61,575 nucleotides of DNA from Entrophospora sp. SA101 (lineage: Eukaryota > Glomeromycota > Glomeromycetes > Entrophosporales > Entrophosporaceae): assembly GCA_958430865.1 (NCBI GenBank), contig CAUDNR010002446.1, forward strand, positions 18,957 to 80,531. The letters run 5' to 3'. Below, in pieces: positions 24,794 to 38,200 of the stretch. The position numbers were made by a program, and so were the translations under genes. Position 1 is the first letter of the stretch, and the number at the start of each line of letters is the position of its first letter. Below the pieces are notes generated by a model that saw only the letters and a program-made list of their open reading frames with translations, did no database searches and was not told the DNA's origin.

Positions 24794-25364
24794 CAGTGTG
24801 ATTCAAAAAAAATGGTGGTCACAAAAATATCACATATCTCAACAATTACACAACATAGTTGAATGAAATTGGATTCATTTGAAAGCTTTATCATTTACTT
24901 TATTAAATAATAAAAAATAAACATGAAATGCTATTGCCAATTTTCTCTAAAGCTAATTCATAGATTTTTTTTAGAACTTTGCTAAATTTTTGTCCCTGAA
25001 ATTTTAACATGGAATTTTTTAATGATAGCTCTGACACAAGCATATACATAATAATTATATAAAAAATCATACCAGTCTATAGCAAAAGTTCTGGAGATTA
25101 TGTATATAAAGTTTCACACTTCCAGATTTTCTAGAATTTTGTCAATTGAAAATAAAAGGAATTTGATTATTTGAAAAAACCATTCAAATGTGTAAATTTC
25201 TTTAATAATTGCTCTAAAGCCCACATAACAATATACTTCAAAACTTTTCTATATTATAATCCAAGATCTTCCAATTCTCTGGTATAATTTTTATTACATA
25301 ATTTTGGCTACTTTTTCATTAAAAACAATATTTTACAAACCACCATTTTTTTTGAATCACACTG
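24794..25364. mobile_element. Tc1/mariner-type MITE, 571 bp, TA target duplication
   Basis: The ends are perfect 26-bp inverted repeats beginning CAGTGTGATTC, with an A8 run and ending in tggtggt. They lie at 24794-24819 and 25339-25364, with TA on each side (24792-24793 and 25365-25366). TA duplication and this TIR style point to the Tc1/mariner group. The interior shows no transposase motif. The perfect TIRs suggest recent movement. A diverged single end of the same type is at about 56087-56123. Confidence 0.9.
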
Positions 25365-27551
25365 TATGCATCACTTACATTTCGAAAAATTGTCACGGAA
25401 TGATAAAAGTAATTGGTTTTCACAAAAACTAGCAATTCATTAAACCAACAAGCATTGTTATAATATGTGTTTTAGGATCAAACGAACCTGAAAATGAGAC
25501 CATAATCATATAAATGTTTAAAAAACCACAATAGATGGCTGTTTTATGAGAATCTGAGGGTCAATAATACCTCTTTTACCTTTTTGTACTGATCCATGTG
25601 CAATTACATTCACATGCCTTGTAACTTGTTCTTCAGCAGATGGAAAAAAATATTTAATGTTGTGAGTTTTGTTTCATTATGTTCTTTAGACCAAAACATA
25701 AAACTCCTTTCTAAAGTTCACTTTCATCTTCGTTCTCAATGTATTTGTCAAAGTTTGCTAAATCACTCGTATTTAAGGATATTGAGTAATTTAGACCTCC
25801 GAAAATAAGATCCACAAATCCTAAACGATTCTGGGGTTCGGTTATCAAAAGTTCAGTAACCGTATGCAACACTTCCTCAGTTGTAGTAGCCTGATCGCGA
25901 TTTAAAGAATTTTATGAGTGTTTCTTTTAAAACGGCTATATCGGTCTTTGAAGATATCAGTGAATTGGCAGATTCTTTAGAGACGGTATCTGTCGGTTGT
26001 AGAAATCCATTATCATTTTTACAATTTCTTTGGACTTTTCGGTTAAAGTAGGATTTGGAGGTGGATTTCTTTTCTTCTCATTTGTGCTGTCCATGATGTC
26101 TATATTTTCCCGCTTTTTCCCTGCTGATTTATTCATACCCACCACACCTTTGTTCCATATATCATTTGCATCATTAGACTTCATAAAAAGCGAAAAACGA
26201 TTCTGTTAAAATCGGAATGTACACACAGACAATTCCAACATGTATGTTTTAAAGTTTCTTTTGTTGTCGTAAAGTAAGGTGCCAACTCCTTTTCCAGAGT
26301 CAGTGGACCTCTCAAAGAAACCTGGGATGGCCAGATGCAGGGAACCACATCCCTATTGTGACTGGTGCGTAGGCAACAAGAGCAAAAGAGCCTGACAAAA
26401 ATCCCCATAACAATTCCCTGGCCAGGCCGGATTTTTTTGAAGAGATTGAATATGGATTGAATTTATATTCAATTTCAGGCATTAAAACTAAATCCAAACT
26501 CTGGTGACATTGGGTTATTTTGATTTGTAGGTTTGTTGGTAAAGTTGGAAACTAAACAAACGTAAAAAAATCCTTTTTTTTTCAGTATTCTTTCATTGTT
26601 TCAAATTATTGTTTATTTTCTTGACTGTTAGTTAATGGGATATGTCGTCATCGATTTAAATGCGCTTCTTATTTGACTTTTTGGTTCAGTCACTAGCAAA
26701 TCAATTTAATTAAAACTGGTCTTGGTTTCATTTTTTGCAGTTTCAATTGAACCATATGATTTATAATCGATATAATATACTATGTAACAATTTCAAGTAA
26801 TTTAATAAATTTAATTAATTCAAGCAATGTTAAAAAACCACTTGCGCGTTATTATTTGTAACACCAATCACTTTTGTCTGAAGGAATTTGAATGTCTGAT
26901 GTATATATACTTTGATAACAATAATATGTCATTATACCGAATACTATGTCCTGCAAAAAATATTCCTGAATTTGTATCAAAAATAATAGACGTTGTAGAC
27001 TACACGTAATAAAACAGCAGATGCCTTATGCTTGACGGGTTATATTAGGTGATGTTTGGCTTTCCAACGCCAAGGATTGTTAAATTAATGATCTAGCATT
27101 GTATGAACTTGCCAATCACTCAAAGGATTATCATTTGAGTCAACTTCGTTTTGGGAATTCTATTTCTCTCGTGGGGCGAAAAAAATAAGTATATAATAAG
27201 TAATTTTGAAAATTCAAAACCGTCGAATAACACTAACTACCCTAATGATAATTGAGGTTGTAGTCTATATCTGTTTTATCTTGTTACCACGATGGTACTA
27301 TTGCGACACGTTATTATTATGTCCATATAAAAAATTAATTTCCGTTTGAATATAATATTTTTTCTTTTATTAACAAAATTCAAAACTAAAAAAAGAGTGT
27401 ATAAACCTAATGCTGCTAATCTAAATTTACATGAATCATACAAATAAATAATATAAATATGCATAAATATATATTGAATATACATAGTTAACCTCAATCA
27501 ATCAACCAACCAAATCCAATAGTAATATACAGTATTATGTACATGTATTTT

Positions 27552-30500
27552 TTATAGATTTTTCTTAAAAAACTCATCCAACAATTCTTTTAATTTATCT
27601 TCTGCAACTTTGTTGCATCTCTCTACCAATAATAACATGGTTTTAATGAATTCAACCATATTTATATATGTTGGATCTTCGCCAAGAAGATCACAAACTG
27701 TCCAACTTGCAATTGTTCCTGTAACAAGATTTAGATTTTTTGAAAGCATTTCTCTATGATTACTATCGTAAATCTAAATAAAATTTTTAAAGAAAAAATT
27801 AGATTTTTTTCTGAGAATATTATTTGCACCGAACGAAATAAATTCAATATACCTCGATGGTATAATAAAATGTTCCATAATCAGTTTTACCCTGAATTTT
27901 TTTAGAATTCTTTTGTGGATTAAGAGGTAATATTTCAACACGATTAACTTCAGCTATAAAAGGAAAATGTAAATGGTATTTGTTGACAGTGATATTTTTA
28001 ACTTGATTGACTTCCAAGAATTCAGGCACATTCTCGAATGTGATTATACGAGTTGATGGACTAATTGATACTTTTTTCATAAATGTATTAAATGGTCTGA
28101 CATCATGTCGAAGTGCTTTTCTTGTAGAAATACTCATAATAAAATCAGTTTTACTAATAATAATAATAATAATGTTTATAAATAGATATTCAAGTGTGCA
28201 TACACGTATATATTATGTATATGACCATATAAATGTTTGCTTACCGATCCAAAACGGACCATTCAACATCTGCTACACGATTCCATTTCATCATAACTTT
28301 TTCTAATGAAACATAATTCATATTAATATACATGGTTACGGGAGTATATTCACCGTATAGTGCATTTCTCGCATTTGCATCAATTTCAAAATATTGATTG
28401 GTGTAGTATGCTTTATTGTCAAGCACTTTAGTGAATCCATTATAAAAGATTTCTTCGTGCGTGGCACTATTTTTTTTTTAAAAAATATTTTATTAACAAT
28501 TTTTGTAATATTTTCCAGGGATAGAAATAAATAAAAAATTGAATGACTTACATCTCGGTGAAACTTGATCGAACACATTTTTCTTTAATAATATCTTTTA
28601 ATTCATAAAATTCCCAAAGTTTTGATGAAACTTGTGGCGGAACATCGGAAAACAAAACTTTGCCCAATCTTTTTTCAATTAATTTATATATTATTATTTT
28701 TGAATTCAAATAAAAATTAAATTTCGATTAATTAATTAATTAATTCAAATCTCAAATCATACCTTCCTGAAAAACGGATTTCGCCTCTAAATGCTCGAAC
28801 ATGCTCCATTCTAAATTTTTATTTATTTATTTAAGGATCAAACTTTTCCATAATTAGTTTATCACTATTTTAAGTATTTAAATCAGTGTCATACCCTTCA
28901 ATCAATGCTTCTTTTGTTCGAACAAAATTATAATCTCTAAGCCTAGTGTCATCATAAAAATCGAAAAAAAATTCTTCTGTATATATTAATAAATTTACAA
29001 ATACATAAATATATACATAAATAAATTTGTGTACATTTTTCCAGGCGTAACATTTGATAGATTTAAAGGGTGAGTTTGTTCAGGACTTTTCTGCAAATCA
29101 ATCTTTTTAGTTTTGTAATCCATATCTTCTTTATATGGTTTTTCATCAAAAATATCAGTATATCTTTTAGATTCTTTTGAAATTTGAAAATTTGTGTCTT
29201 GAGTTTTAGTATTCCACAAAATTGGTCCAGAAGAGGAGGAAGTGGAAAGTTGACTTGTAGTATTTGCCTCGGTATATTGAGAGCGTTTTTTTCTCAATTC
29301 AGATATAGACTGAATTGATTGTTTATTATAATTATAATAATTATAATAATAATCTCTTCTAGTGGTATTGTCAATAAATTGACTTGTTGATGACGTGTTT
29401 GGTAAAGCAGGAAAGTGTGATCGAGAATTTTGTTCAAGGCCAGCATTCCAATGAGATTCTTGTGGCAATGGATTTTGTGACTCACTATAACTTTCATTAT
29501 TTGCGGGCGATAGTGGTGTTGATCGAATATCATTACTATTTTGAGTAACTATAACTTTATTTTTTCCTTTAAGAGATTCTGACATTGTTGATAATACTGA
29601 TGGTGGTAATGTTGTCATTGATGAAGTTGATGCTGCTGGAGATGATGGAAAAAAAAATGGTGATGATTGATCATTATTTAACGGAACAGCCGATTTATTG
29701 ATTGGTGATTGATGTGAATTTTTTCTAATTACATTACTACTATTATTATTACTATTATTATTACTATTATTTACATTTGTAGAATCAGATTTTTGTGAAC
29801 TTGGTATTTTATATTTGCCAGTTTTAGGGTCTAGGATAGCATGTATAAGCAAATATACATTTTGGTCTGCGTGTGATTTAATAGTCATTTTAAAATATCC
29901 ATGATTTTTCAACGGAAGGAAATATAGTTTGAAATGAACATCTTGATTTGGATAATGTACAAGTGGAACTCTTTTTGGTCTGAAATCAGACCGAAGCTAA
30001 TGTATGTATATATTATATTTAAATGTTTATTATTGAAACTCAAAATTATAAAAGTAAGAAAAGTTAAAAATAATTACATAGATTTGTTCCAATGTCTTGA
30101 GTCTATGAATAGCCTTTTCGATATCTCGTCTTGTCCCACCTGTAACACGAATTTTCTATTTATAAATAAATAGAAATTGGTTGAATATATATTTTATACT
30201 GATTTAAAATATTATTTAACAAAAGTAAATAAATTACAAACCCTACTATCAAGAAACAAATCTCCAGTCACATTACAATCTTTACAAATATCTTTCCAAT
30301 AATCAAAAGGAGTATTATTAGCTCCACGATGATGGCAATTTAAAACCTTTGAAGGATCATCAACTCCATTTGAGAAGTAAAAATAGTCCTCCAAACTCCC
30401 CACATATTCTTCATCTTCCTCATCCTCATCCTCCTCTTCAAATTTTTTGTTAAAGATTAATGAATGATCGTGATGTGGAAGTGGTGGTGGAAGACCGACA

Positions 30501-31248
30501 ACCAATGGATCTCGATCAAATTTGGAAGGTTTTTTTTCTCGTGGAGGAACTGTGAGAACTATTTTGGCTTCTGATGACTTTATAGAAAGAAGATGATGAC
30601 GAAGAAAAAGAGATGAGGAGTGATTGAATTGATCTAAACATTGATTTAAATTAATATTATAAATTACTTACTTTAGCCATTAATATTTCGGAAAAATCTT
30701 CACGCCTATAGGAACAATGATGATGATTATATAATTATACAAGTAAATATAATTGTTGTTTAATGATTTATTTAATATCAATAGGATGATACAATAAAAC
30801 TTACGCCCTCTCCACCGAATCATAATCGATTCCAATTATTTCAAAAGTCTTTTGCCATTCAACAGAAATTTAATTAGCAAGAAATTAATTTAAAGCGAAC
30901 GAATTGAAAAATGACCAAACAAAATATAATGAATAAGATGACAAGAAAAAATTACATTTTTTGCAGAAGCATGTTGAATTTTGACTTGATGCCTGTCCTC
31001 AACAGCTCTATATAAGGAATAAATGTGTTTAATCAAATCATCAATCAGTTTAGACAAAAAACAATAAATATAATGATTATTTACTTTGATAATGTTAGTA
31101 TTTCTTCAATTTGATACACAGCCCATTCCCAAATGGTATGAAGAGTGTATAAAACTTCATTTATTTTTCCCAATTAAAAGGTGTCGTCAATAATGAATCT
31201 GCGAATAAGATTTATCGAAATATTTTTATTTTTACCTTGCTCAGGCAT
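27552..31248 (-). CDS. Large KH-like domain protein of fungal type, function unknown
   Basis: Fourteen exons (start 31248, stop 27552) give about 860 residues: 31236-31248, 31085-31198, 30956-31007, 30805-30848, 30672-30705, 30247-30577, 30078-30139, 29035-29996, 28895-28976, 28763-28810, 28552-28668, 28245-28466, 27853-28132 and 27552-27773. Two segments look like KH RNA-binding folds: VEDRHQVKIQ...TFEIIGIDYDSVERAREDF near the start, and GTRRDIEKAIHRLKTLEQIY about 150 residues on. Exon 8 carries a long Ser/Asn/Pro-rich disordered region. The C-terminal 250 residues form a conserved-looking beta-rich domain. Two junctions fail by one base: an A5 run at 31164-31168 (exon 2) and a run of eight at 28964-28971 (exon 9). 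All other junctions agree in phase. I infer an RNA-binding role; the family is not identified. Confidence 0.65.
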
Positions 31249-32848
31249 GACCTTTTTTACAAAAAAAAAGAATATTTAATATAAGTTAAATTTATATAAT
31301 TAAGCAAGAGAAATATAATTTTTCTTTAAAGATAAATTTAATGATCACACGACCTTGCTAAGGCAGGCTGCGGATCAAAGGTTTGTTGCACGGCGTGTCT
31401 GCGTATACTAAATACGCGTAAATCGAAAGTATGTAACACGTATTAATATGGACAAGAATGTTTTAGAAACCTTCTTTAATAAAATAAAAAAAAAACAAAA
31501 TGGAAAGAGTAATCCAATTATCAAGAGAATTTAAATCTATGCAAAAACACAAATGACCAATCAGAAACAAAATGTTGAACAATTTAGAGGGTAACCGTTG
31601 TAGCGTTTTCAGAGAAACATTTAACGATCCCTTTTCAGGACCCGATCTTATAAAATGTTTTATGTATCATCCTTTCCCGGGTATATATCAAAGTATATTG
31701 TTTAATTTCACGGAAGCCCTTGCAAAAAGGTTGTGAAGCTTGTGATTTATAAAACCGTTTATTACTTTATAAAGTTGATATATGCGATTCGATTCTCCTA
31801 CCAAAAGATAATATACAAGAACCCGATACCCTTGTGTCTTTAAATTAATATATTTGTTGGGACTTATTCCAAGATCACATTTACTGTAGTTTATCTAATT
31901 TTACTTATTATGTACATTGATTTCAGGAACCTAAGCTTTTTATTATTTAATAAAGGGTTGTTTTATACAATCAACAAATATATAAAAGGCTGTGCAAGAG
32001 AAAAAAATAGAGATTGAAACTCCGAACAGTATGGGTTAATCGGAAAATTAAATGACAAAAGGCTGTGTGGTATTATTTACGTTCTTTTTATTGGACGGGG
32101 GTTCTTTTTGAGAATATATCTTGTCCTGATTTGGAGAGTGCTTGAAAATATTCATGTGGTTCAGCAACCTGTTCTTTAATGTTAAGCAATCACAAGCACA
32201 GCCTATTTCTAAAAAGTCAATGGTCTAAACTCACGTGCGTGAAATTCAAACCCCATATTTTATCAACAATAATGTTGATATAGTAAAAGGTTATTAATAA
32301 AATAATAATAATAGAAAATAATAAAAAATGTGGTGATCATTTTATCTGTTTTTTTGTAATTTTGAACAAATTATTTATTTTACACTTAACAAAAACTTGG
32401 CTTGGTTTATTTGGTTAGTTTGTCCTTTTTAAGTGGTCTGATTAGTTTTGGGATCATCATCCAACAGTATGTAAAATATGTAATTCTTTTAACTCTTATG
32501 AAAGATCATTTTGTTCGACTGGTTAAGATTATCTTTTGTTTAAAGAAAGCCTGAATGATTAATAAAGTTATAAAGGAAATTAGATTGCAAATTCAAGAGC
32601 AAGTTTTTTAGATAAGGCCAAGGTTCAACTTGAGCTAGCTCAGCTCATCTCGTTTAGATCTGTAACTCCAATTATTCTATATATGTATATATATATATAA
32701 ATTAACACCCAGGCAAGACGTTATAATCACATTATTTATATTTGACCAATTTGCTAAATTTGATTATTATGTTTGCATATATTCTCGGCTCATAATGAAA
32801 GAACCAATCGATGATAATGGTGATGATGATGAAAAAAAAACCAATTTT
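31249..32848. other. Intergenic region between the KH-like gene and RACK1
   Basis: No gene or RNA gene was recognised. The sequence holds a slightly GC-richer patch at about 31345-31420 and scattered short open frames with stops. The first 200 bases are probably the 5' region of the KH-like gene; the end is the RACK1 3' side, with (at)n near 32685. Confidence 0.4.
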
Positions 32849-34268
32849 TTAAAAACTAAAAGAATTTTGACCAATCTCCCAAATACGAATCTTATGATCT
32901 AAAATAATAATTTTATCTTTTAGTTTTCTATTTTTTTTTTTTTCTCTTTGCAAAATTAAAAATATAAGATCATCAACCTGTATAACCAGCAAACAATGTA
33001 ACACCATCCGAAGACCAAGCCAACGAAATACAATTTGGTTCTTTTGAACTTTCACCAGTATCCATGAAATGAGGTTTTAAATCATCGACAATTGACTTTG
33101 TCTCCAAATCCCAAACTCTGATTATAGAGCCAACAGCTGCACACAACCAATATCGATCTGGACTAAAAGCCAAAGCATTTATAATATTTCCTGCCAATAA
33201 AGAGTACAAATGTTTTCCCTCGTTAAGATCCCACAACATTGAGATACCATCTTTACCACCAGATGCACAAAGTGATCCGTCAGGTGATACAGTGACAGTA
33301 TTGATGTACCCAGAATGTCCATAATGATTTATTTTCAACTTTAATGTATTGAGATCCCATACCTAATTCATTTATAAATAATTAATATTGCACATATATT
33401 CTCAAACACACATACACACATACACACACGCACATATACATACACGCACCTTTACACATTTGTCCCAGCCAGATGACACAATTACAGGATTAGCAGGATT
33501 TGGAGAAAACCTAACGCACGAAACCCACTCAGTATGACCATTTTCACGGATAGTATATTTACAATCACCAAGTGTGTTCCATAACTTGATGACTTTGTCT
33601 CTTGCCCCTGAAACAATTTGTCGATTATCGGGCGAGAAAGATACTGACAAAACATCATTCTAGTGCGAGACGAATTGACGAGTAGTTCGCCCAGCATTCA
33701 AATCCCACAAACGAAGAGTTTTATCCCATGATGCAGAGAGTGCAAATTGACCATCGGAAGAAATGACAACATCTTGTACAAAATGATTGTGTCCGGTTAA
33801 GGCTTTGTGCGGTTTGCCATAAATATCATCTTGTGGCGTCAAATGCCAAATAATAACAGTTTTATCTATGTATATGCATTTCGATAAATAAAAGGGAGGA
33901 AGTGATTGATTGATGATTGATCGATCAATCAAAATTAACTGGTTAATCGATTAATCAAACAAACATACCACGAGAAGCTGATAGAAGCTTGTTAGATTTT
34001 TCTGCAGTGGTTGCTAATTTTTTAATTTAATTGATTGGAATTATTATTATTGTTATCGTCGTCGTTATTTTTCGAGTCAATGTGAAAATTTCAAGAGAAC
34101 AACTAAAATTGCCTACCGATTGCTGTTACCCAATTAGAATGTCCTTGACGAAAATTCAAGAATGAAAATATAATATTATTGTTATCATTATTTGAACGTG
34201 CGCGATCAATAATATTTTATTTATTTTTTACCTTCAAGTGTTGCACGAAATGATAATGTCTTGCTCAT
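32849..34268 (-). CDS. RACK1-type WD40 ribosomal scaffold protein (Asc1/Cpc2 family), with an in-frame TAG
   Basis: Six exons fit exactly: 34232-34268, 34117-34143, 33969-34013, 33450-33865, 32978-33362 and 32849-32898, coding for 319 positions, the usual RACK1 length. Seven WD40 blades can be followed ([72 protein letters not shown]). RACK1 sits on the 40S subunit near the mRNA exit channel and scaffolds kinase signalling. In exon 4 the frame has TAG at 33660-33662, between RQFVSH and NDVLSVSF, where the family has Thr or Lys. The same spot has SH instead of the usual GH. No intron fits there, and the rest of the frame is intact. Exons 2 (27 nt) and 3 (45 nt) are very short. The last intron uses a weak GTTGAT donor. 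Confidence 0.9.
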
Positions 34269-34714
34269 TTTTAGTATTAGTGTATTAGTGTATTAGGAAT
34301 AATTTCTTGAACGAACGATTTCTCAAGAAAAAAAAATTTTTTTTTTTTTTTTGCAAAAAATTATTTTATTTCGTAATAATAATATATTTAGTCAAATAAA
34401 TAGAAATTATTATTAGTCAAAAAAAATTTTTGTAACCACAATGTTAAGTCATTCGTGCGGCCTTACTGGCGGCGGTTAAGATACCAGATTTTTTAAATCA
34501 ATCAAACAATCAATGTCAGATATAAACTCATAAAATCAAGTTTTTATTTTATACTAAACTAAGAACATTAATTAATCTATTAGTGAGTGAATAGTGATGC
34601 ATGTATGGAAAAAACATTTAATTATTATATTAATTGAATAAAAATATTATTATGAATTAAAAAATTATTTTTTCTAATGTAAAATAAATAAAAAATTATT
34701 AATTAATCAATAAA

Positions 34715-35236
34715 TTAAAGAAAAACGGTTAAGCTGACAATGAATACTGTGAATGCCAAGATTCCATTTCCTATAGCGTTAACTTTATCGCCACTGTTAG
34801 TTTTTGCAGTTGGTGTAGCAGTTGGAGAAGCATCATCAGTATCTGGAGGAGGTGGGAGTGGTGATGATGTATCGACACCAGTAGGGATATTAACTGGGGT
34901 AGTTACGACTGAAGGATATACATAAGTTCCAGTTGCGCTTACACTAGCTGATGCTGAGATTCCAGTGGGTTCTTTTCCTCCTTTTTTTGGTGTTATAGTC
35001 TCTCGAGGGGTGCTAGTGCTAGTGCTGGTGATGGTGACGGGGGCGGGGGTTGCACAATAGGCTAACACAATAAGGAAGGAGGGGAAGAATGATTGATAAG
35101 AAATGAGTATTTTATTCTTTAAAAGTGAATTGAAACAAATTATTATCATATTATATTATATTTAAAAATAAAACTTACCAGTATCAACTATTAAAAGTGC
35201 AAGAAACAAACAGACAATGAAAAAGGTTGACTTCAT
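34715..35236 (-). CDS. Small secreted Ser/Thr/Pro-rich protein with GPI-anchor-type C-terminus
   Basis: Exon 1 (35179-35236) and exon 2 (34715-35061) join in phase (GTAAGT...TTAG), giving 134 residues. Residues 1-18 are a clear signal peptide (KSTFFIVCLFLALLIVD). The middle is rich in Ser, Thr and Pro, with repeated T-S-T-S-T and S-A-S-A-S-V-S-A stretches typical of O-glycosylated wall proteins. The C-terminus has a small-residue patch (KTNSGDK) followed by a hydrophobic end (ILAFTVFIVSLTVFL), the layout of a GPI-attachment signal. It is probably a cell-surface or wall protein. An effector role in host contact is possible but not shown by the sequence. Confidence 0.8.
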
Positions 35237-38200
35237 TTTTAATATATTTCCAAGATTTTCAAATTATTTGTGATTTTATTCTTTTTATTTGTGTTTTTTA
35301 TTTTTTTTTATTTTTATTTTTTGGAAAAAAATTCACTTTATTTATAATAGATAGATTATATGTTGATTGATGTTGTTGTTGATTGATATATGAATTCGTA
35401 AATTTAATTTTTATTCATACAAAAAATTTAAAATTTAATTATTTGTATGAAATATAAATTAACATTATTTCGTCATGAATTTTGAATACAAAAAAAAAAA
35501 AATTAAACTCCCGAGCCGATTGAGAGGTGGCCTGGGAACAACATATATAAATTCATTATTAATTACGGGGCCTTTACAATTATGGTATTCATCAAATATC
35601 GTCATTCTATCAAATTAATATCTTATATTCTCAGGGAACTAAATAATCTTTCACAAGCCTTCTTCTATGTAAAATCAAAAGGCATTGACAATTTAAGCGA
35701 TTTTTAAATTTCTATAAATGAGATATATGCGTTTTAGAAGTAGGTCGTCTTGGTAAATGTGGACTATAGTTATGAAACAATCTTGATGATTTTTATTTAT
35801 GAATTTTTAATTAACATTAATCGTGTCTTAACTTTTATTGGCAAAGGTAATTCTTACGAAAAAATTTAAGAAAATAATAATAATATTATTATTATTATTA
35901 CTATTACACTTCAAACACTGGGATTCATCAAGTTGTGATTGTTTTCATTGTACTTGAATTACCGACAATTATTTGTATTCAAGGCTCATATCAAGATACA
36001 TTCGATAGAGTCATTTATTTAAATGGACTAATGAAATAATATTTAAGGTGAACTTTGATTGGATAAATGAAAATATCGGACGGTTTTAATACCATATTTT
36101 AGTAATGATCTTTGCAATATTTAATGCTTGGCAATGACCAAATCGTAATTAATAATCAAAATTTCAGTAACCTTAAAAGAAAGATGGCATATGCGTGATT
36201 TACAAATTCAAATTGGCTAATCAGAATTTAAATTCAAATTCACAAGATTTGATTTTAATATTGAAAAAAGAATCAGTGCGACGATAGAGCTCGTGATTGT
36301 CAATTGATTATGGGTACCTGTTCTCTACGACATTGATACGATTGCTGAATCAATCATTTTAAATAGTAATAATCGTTGTAGAGAATATTAGAAGGTGAAT
36401 TGGAAACTAGTATCTTACCAAGGGAAATCGTTAGTATTGATGGTAAATCGTTATCAACTAATCAATAACACTGGAAGAAAAGCTACCTAAAAGTTGAACG
36501 GGTTTCTACAAAAAAAGAACAAGTGTGTGTAATCTAAGACTCGGATATTCGAATATCAAGACTGACGTTAATTAGCATAATTTTGTATGTTCGAATATCT
36601 GTAATACTTTTTAATAAAAATGTCTTCAGTAAATAATGATGATGATGCAAATACTAATGAAACAATCTTGAAACTTTGACAAAAAACAAAAGACCTAAAG
36701 AAAGTTTTATTTGAAATCATTTTATTGACAAAGTAGGTAAATGATTCCTAAATGGATAAACTATTTAATTAATCTATTAGAAATTTACAATTAATAATAT
36801 TTGAATGCTCGAGTGTTTGAAAGTGTTGTGGATATCCAAATATGGGAGAGAATAGCCTCGGATTTGCATTAGTGTCAAAACTAAAATAAACCTATGTAAC
36901 AATAAAATAATAAAATAAAAATTATTAAACAATATTATACAACAAAACATTTGTGGCTTTCTCGTCAATCAAAAACTTCAATCAAACGCTTGTCACCTCG
37001 TGGATTGGGTTCATGTCAATTTAAAGATGATGGATAATTAATTCAGTACTGTTTATGCTGGCATACGGATTAAAGGAATCGTTACAAAAAAGTAGATTGT
37101 TTAATGGTGCAAAGTTATTGGGAAAAGTAAATATGTATCAAATGCTTGCATGATTCAAATGAACTCGAAAATAGTTTTTTTGAAGAAAGTTTGTTTTTAA
37201 ACCAAATAATAGTTATTCGATGATTCTAAATTATCATAAATATGGGAATTTAAGAAAGGGTTAAATTAGCTTTAAAAGATAAAATTTTATTAGATTATTA
37301 TATATTACATGCACACAATAGGTTTGCGTGGCCATATATGACACCAAAATTATTTTGACTGTTAGTAGAATCAGTGCAATAAAATCTGTTAGAATGTTTA
37401 TATAGAAACATTTTTAGGACATCCACCATTTGTTATAACTCTGACTTGATTTTGAATATATGTAAAGGATTAATACCACCAATATTACCAGGAATGCAAA
37501 TGTATTGAATTGTTCAACAATTATTTCTACTATAATAATAAATAAGCAATCCCGATAATGATGCTCATTAGCACATATCATACAAAATATTAGATAAAGA
37601 TATTGTAAAATCAAAGGTATTAATTAATATTAAAAAGTAATAGTAGCCATGGTGCTTTAATTGGATCTGTATATCCATTAATAACTATTATTTGTTGATG
37701 ACATTTAAATATCGGAACTTTTTTATGCAAACCGAAGCTGCTTTCAGTTTCGGCTCGGTTTTCGGTTTGGGCCGAACTTTATTTAGAAGAAATTAATTAT
37801 GGAATGCGTTAATCAAGGCTGCCTGTCAATTTAAAATTTTAATTTCTGATAATAAGAAACAATCATTTTTAATGATTCGTCGTTTAACGCTTTACGAATT
37901 TCACATTGTATATTAAATAAAAGCTATTCTACAAGCTAAAATTAACTCGTTTATACAAATCATGAACTCGGATAATAACTGCGATATGGTTTTGTTGTTT
38001 TACGTGATTTTGCGCGTCGTAAACTTCAAAGCCAAAAATAAAAAAACCAGCGAGTCAATCAATAATACATACCAAGTAAAAAGTTGTTCTATCCTAGACC
38101 TTTGATTTACTTTCTATATTAATATTGAAAATAACAATGCTCCTGAACGTTTTTTCAATCTCATTATTTTTATAATTATTAAAGCTTCTTAATGAACAGC

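Larger units (their letters stand above)
20734..27551. other. Gene-poor region with MITEs and decayed elements
   Basis: No intact gene is supported. The first 250 bases look like a 3' UTR with a tataaatatataaatacaca-type repeat at about 20770-20850. Two well-defined MITEs lie at 22472-22684 and 24794-25364, and a coiled-coil gene fragment at about 24430-24545. Between about 25560 and 26500 several open segments on the minus strand in neighbouring frames (including a CWNCLCVHSD stretch) suggest another decayed gene or transposon that I cannot name. Confidence 0.5.

Noticed and set aside
25957..26497. Three overlapping minus-strand open frames
   Set aside because: They might be one decayed gene (a CWNC motif is visible), but no family could be named and the frames do not join with plausible introns.
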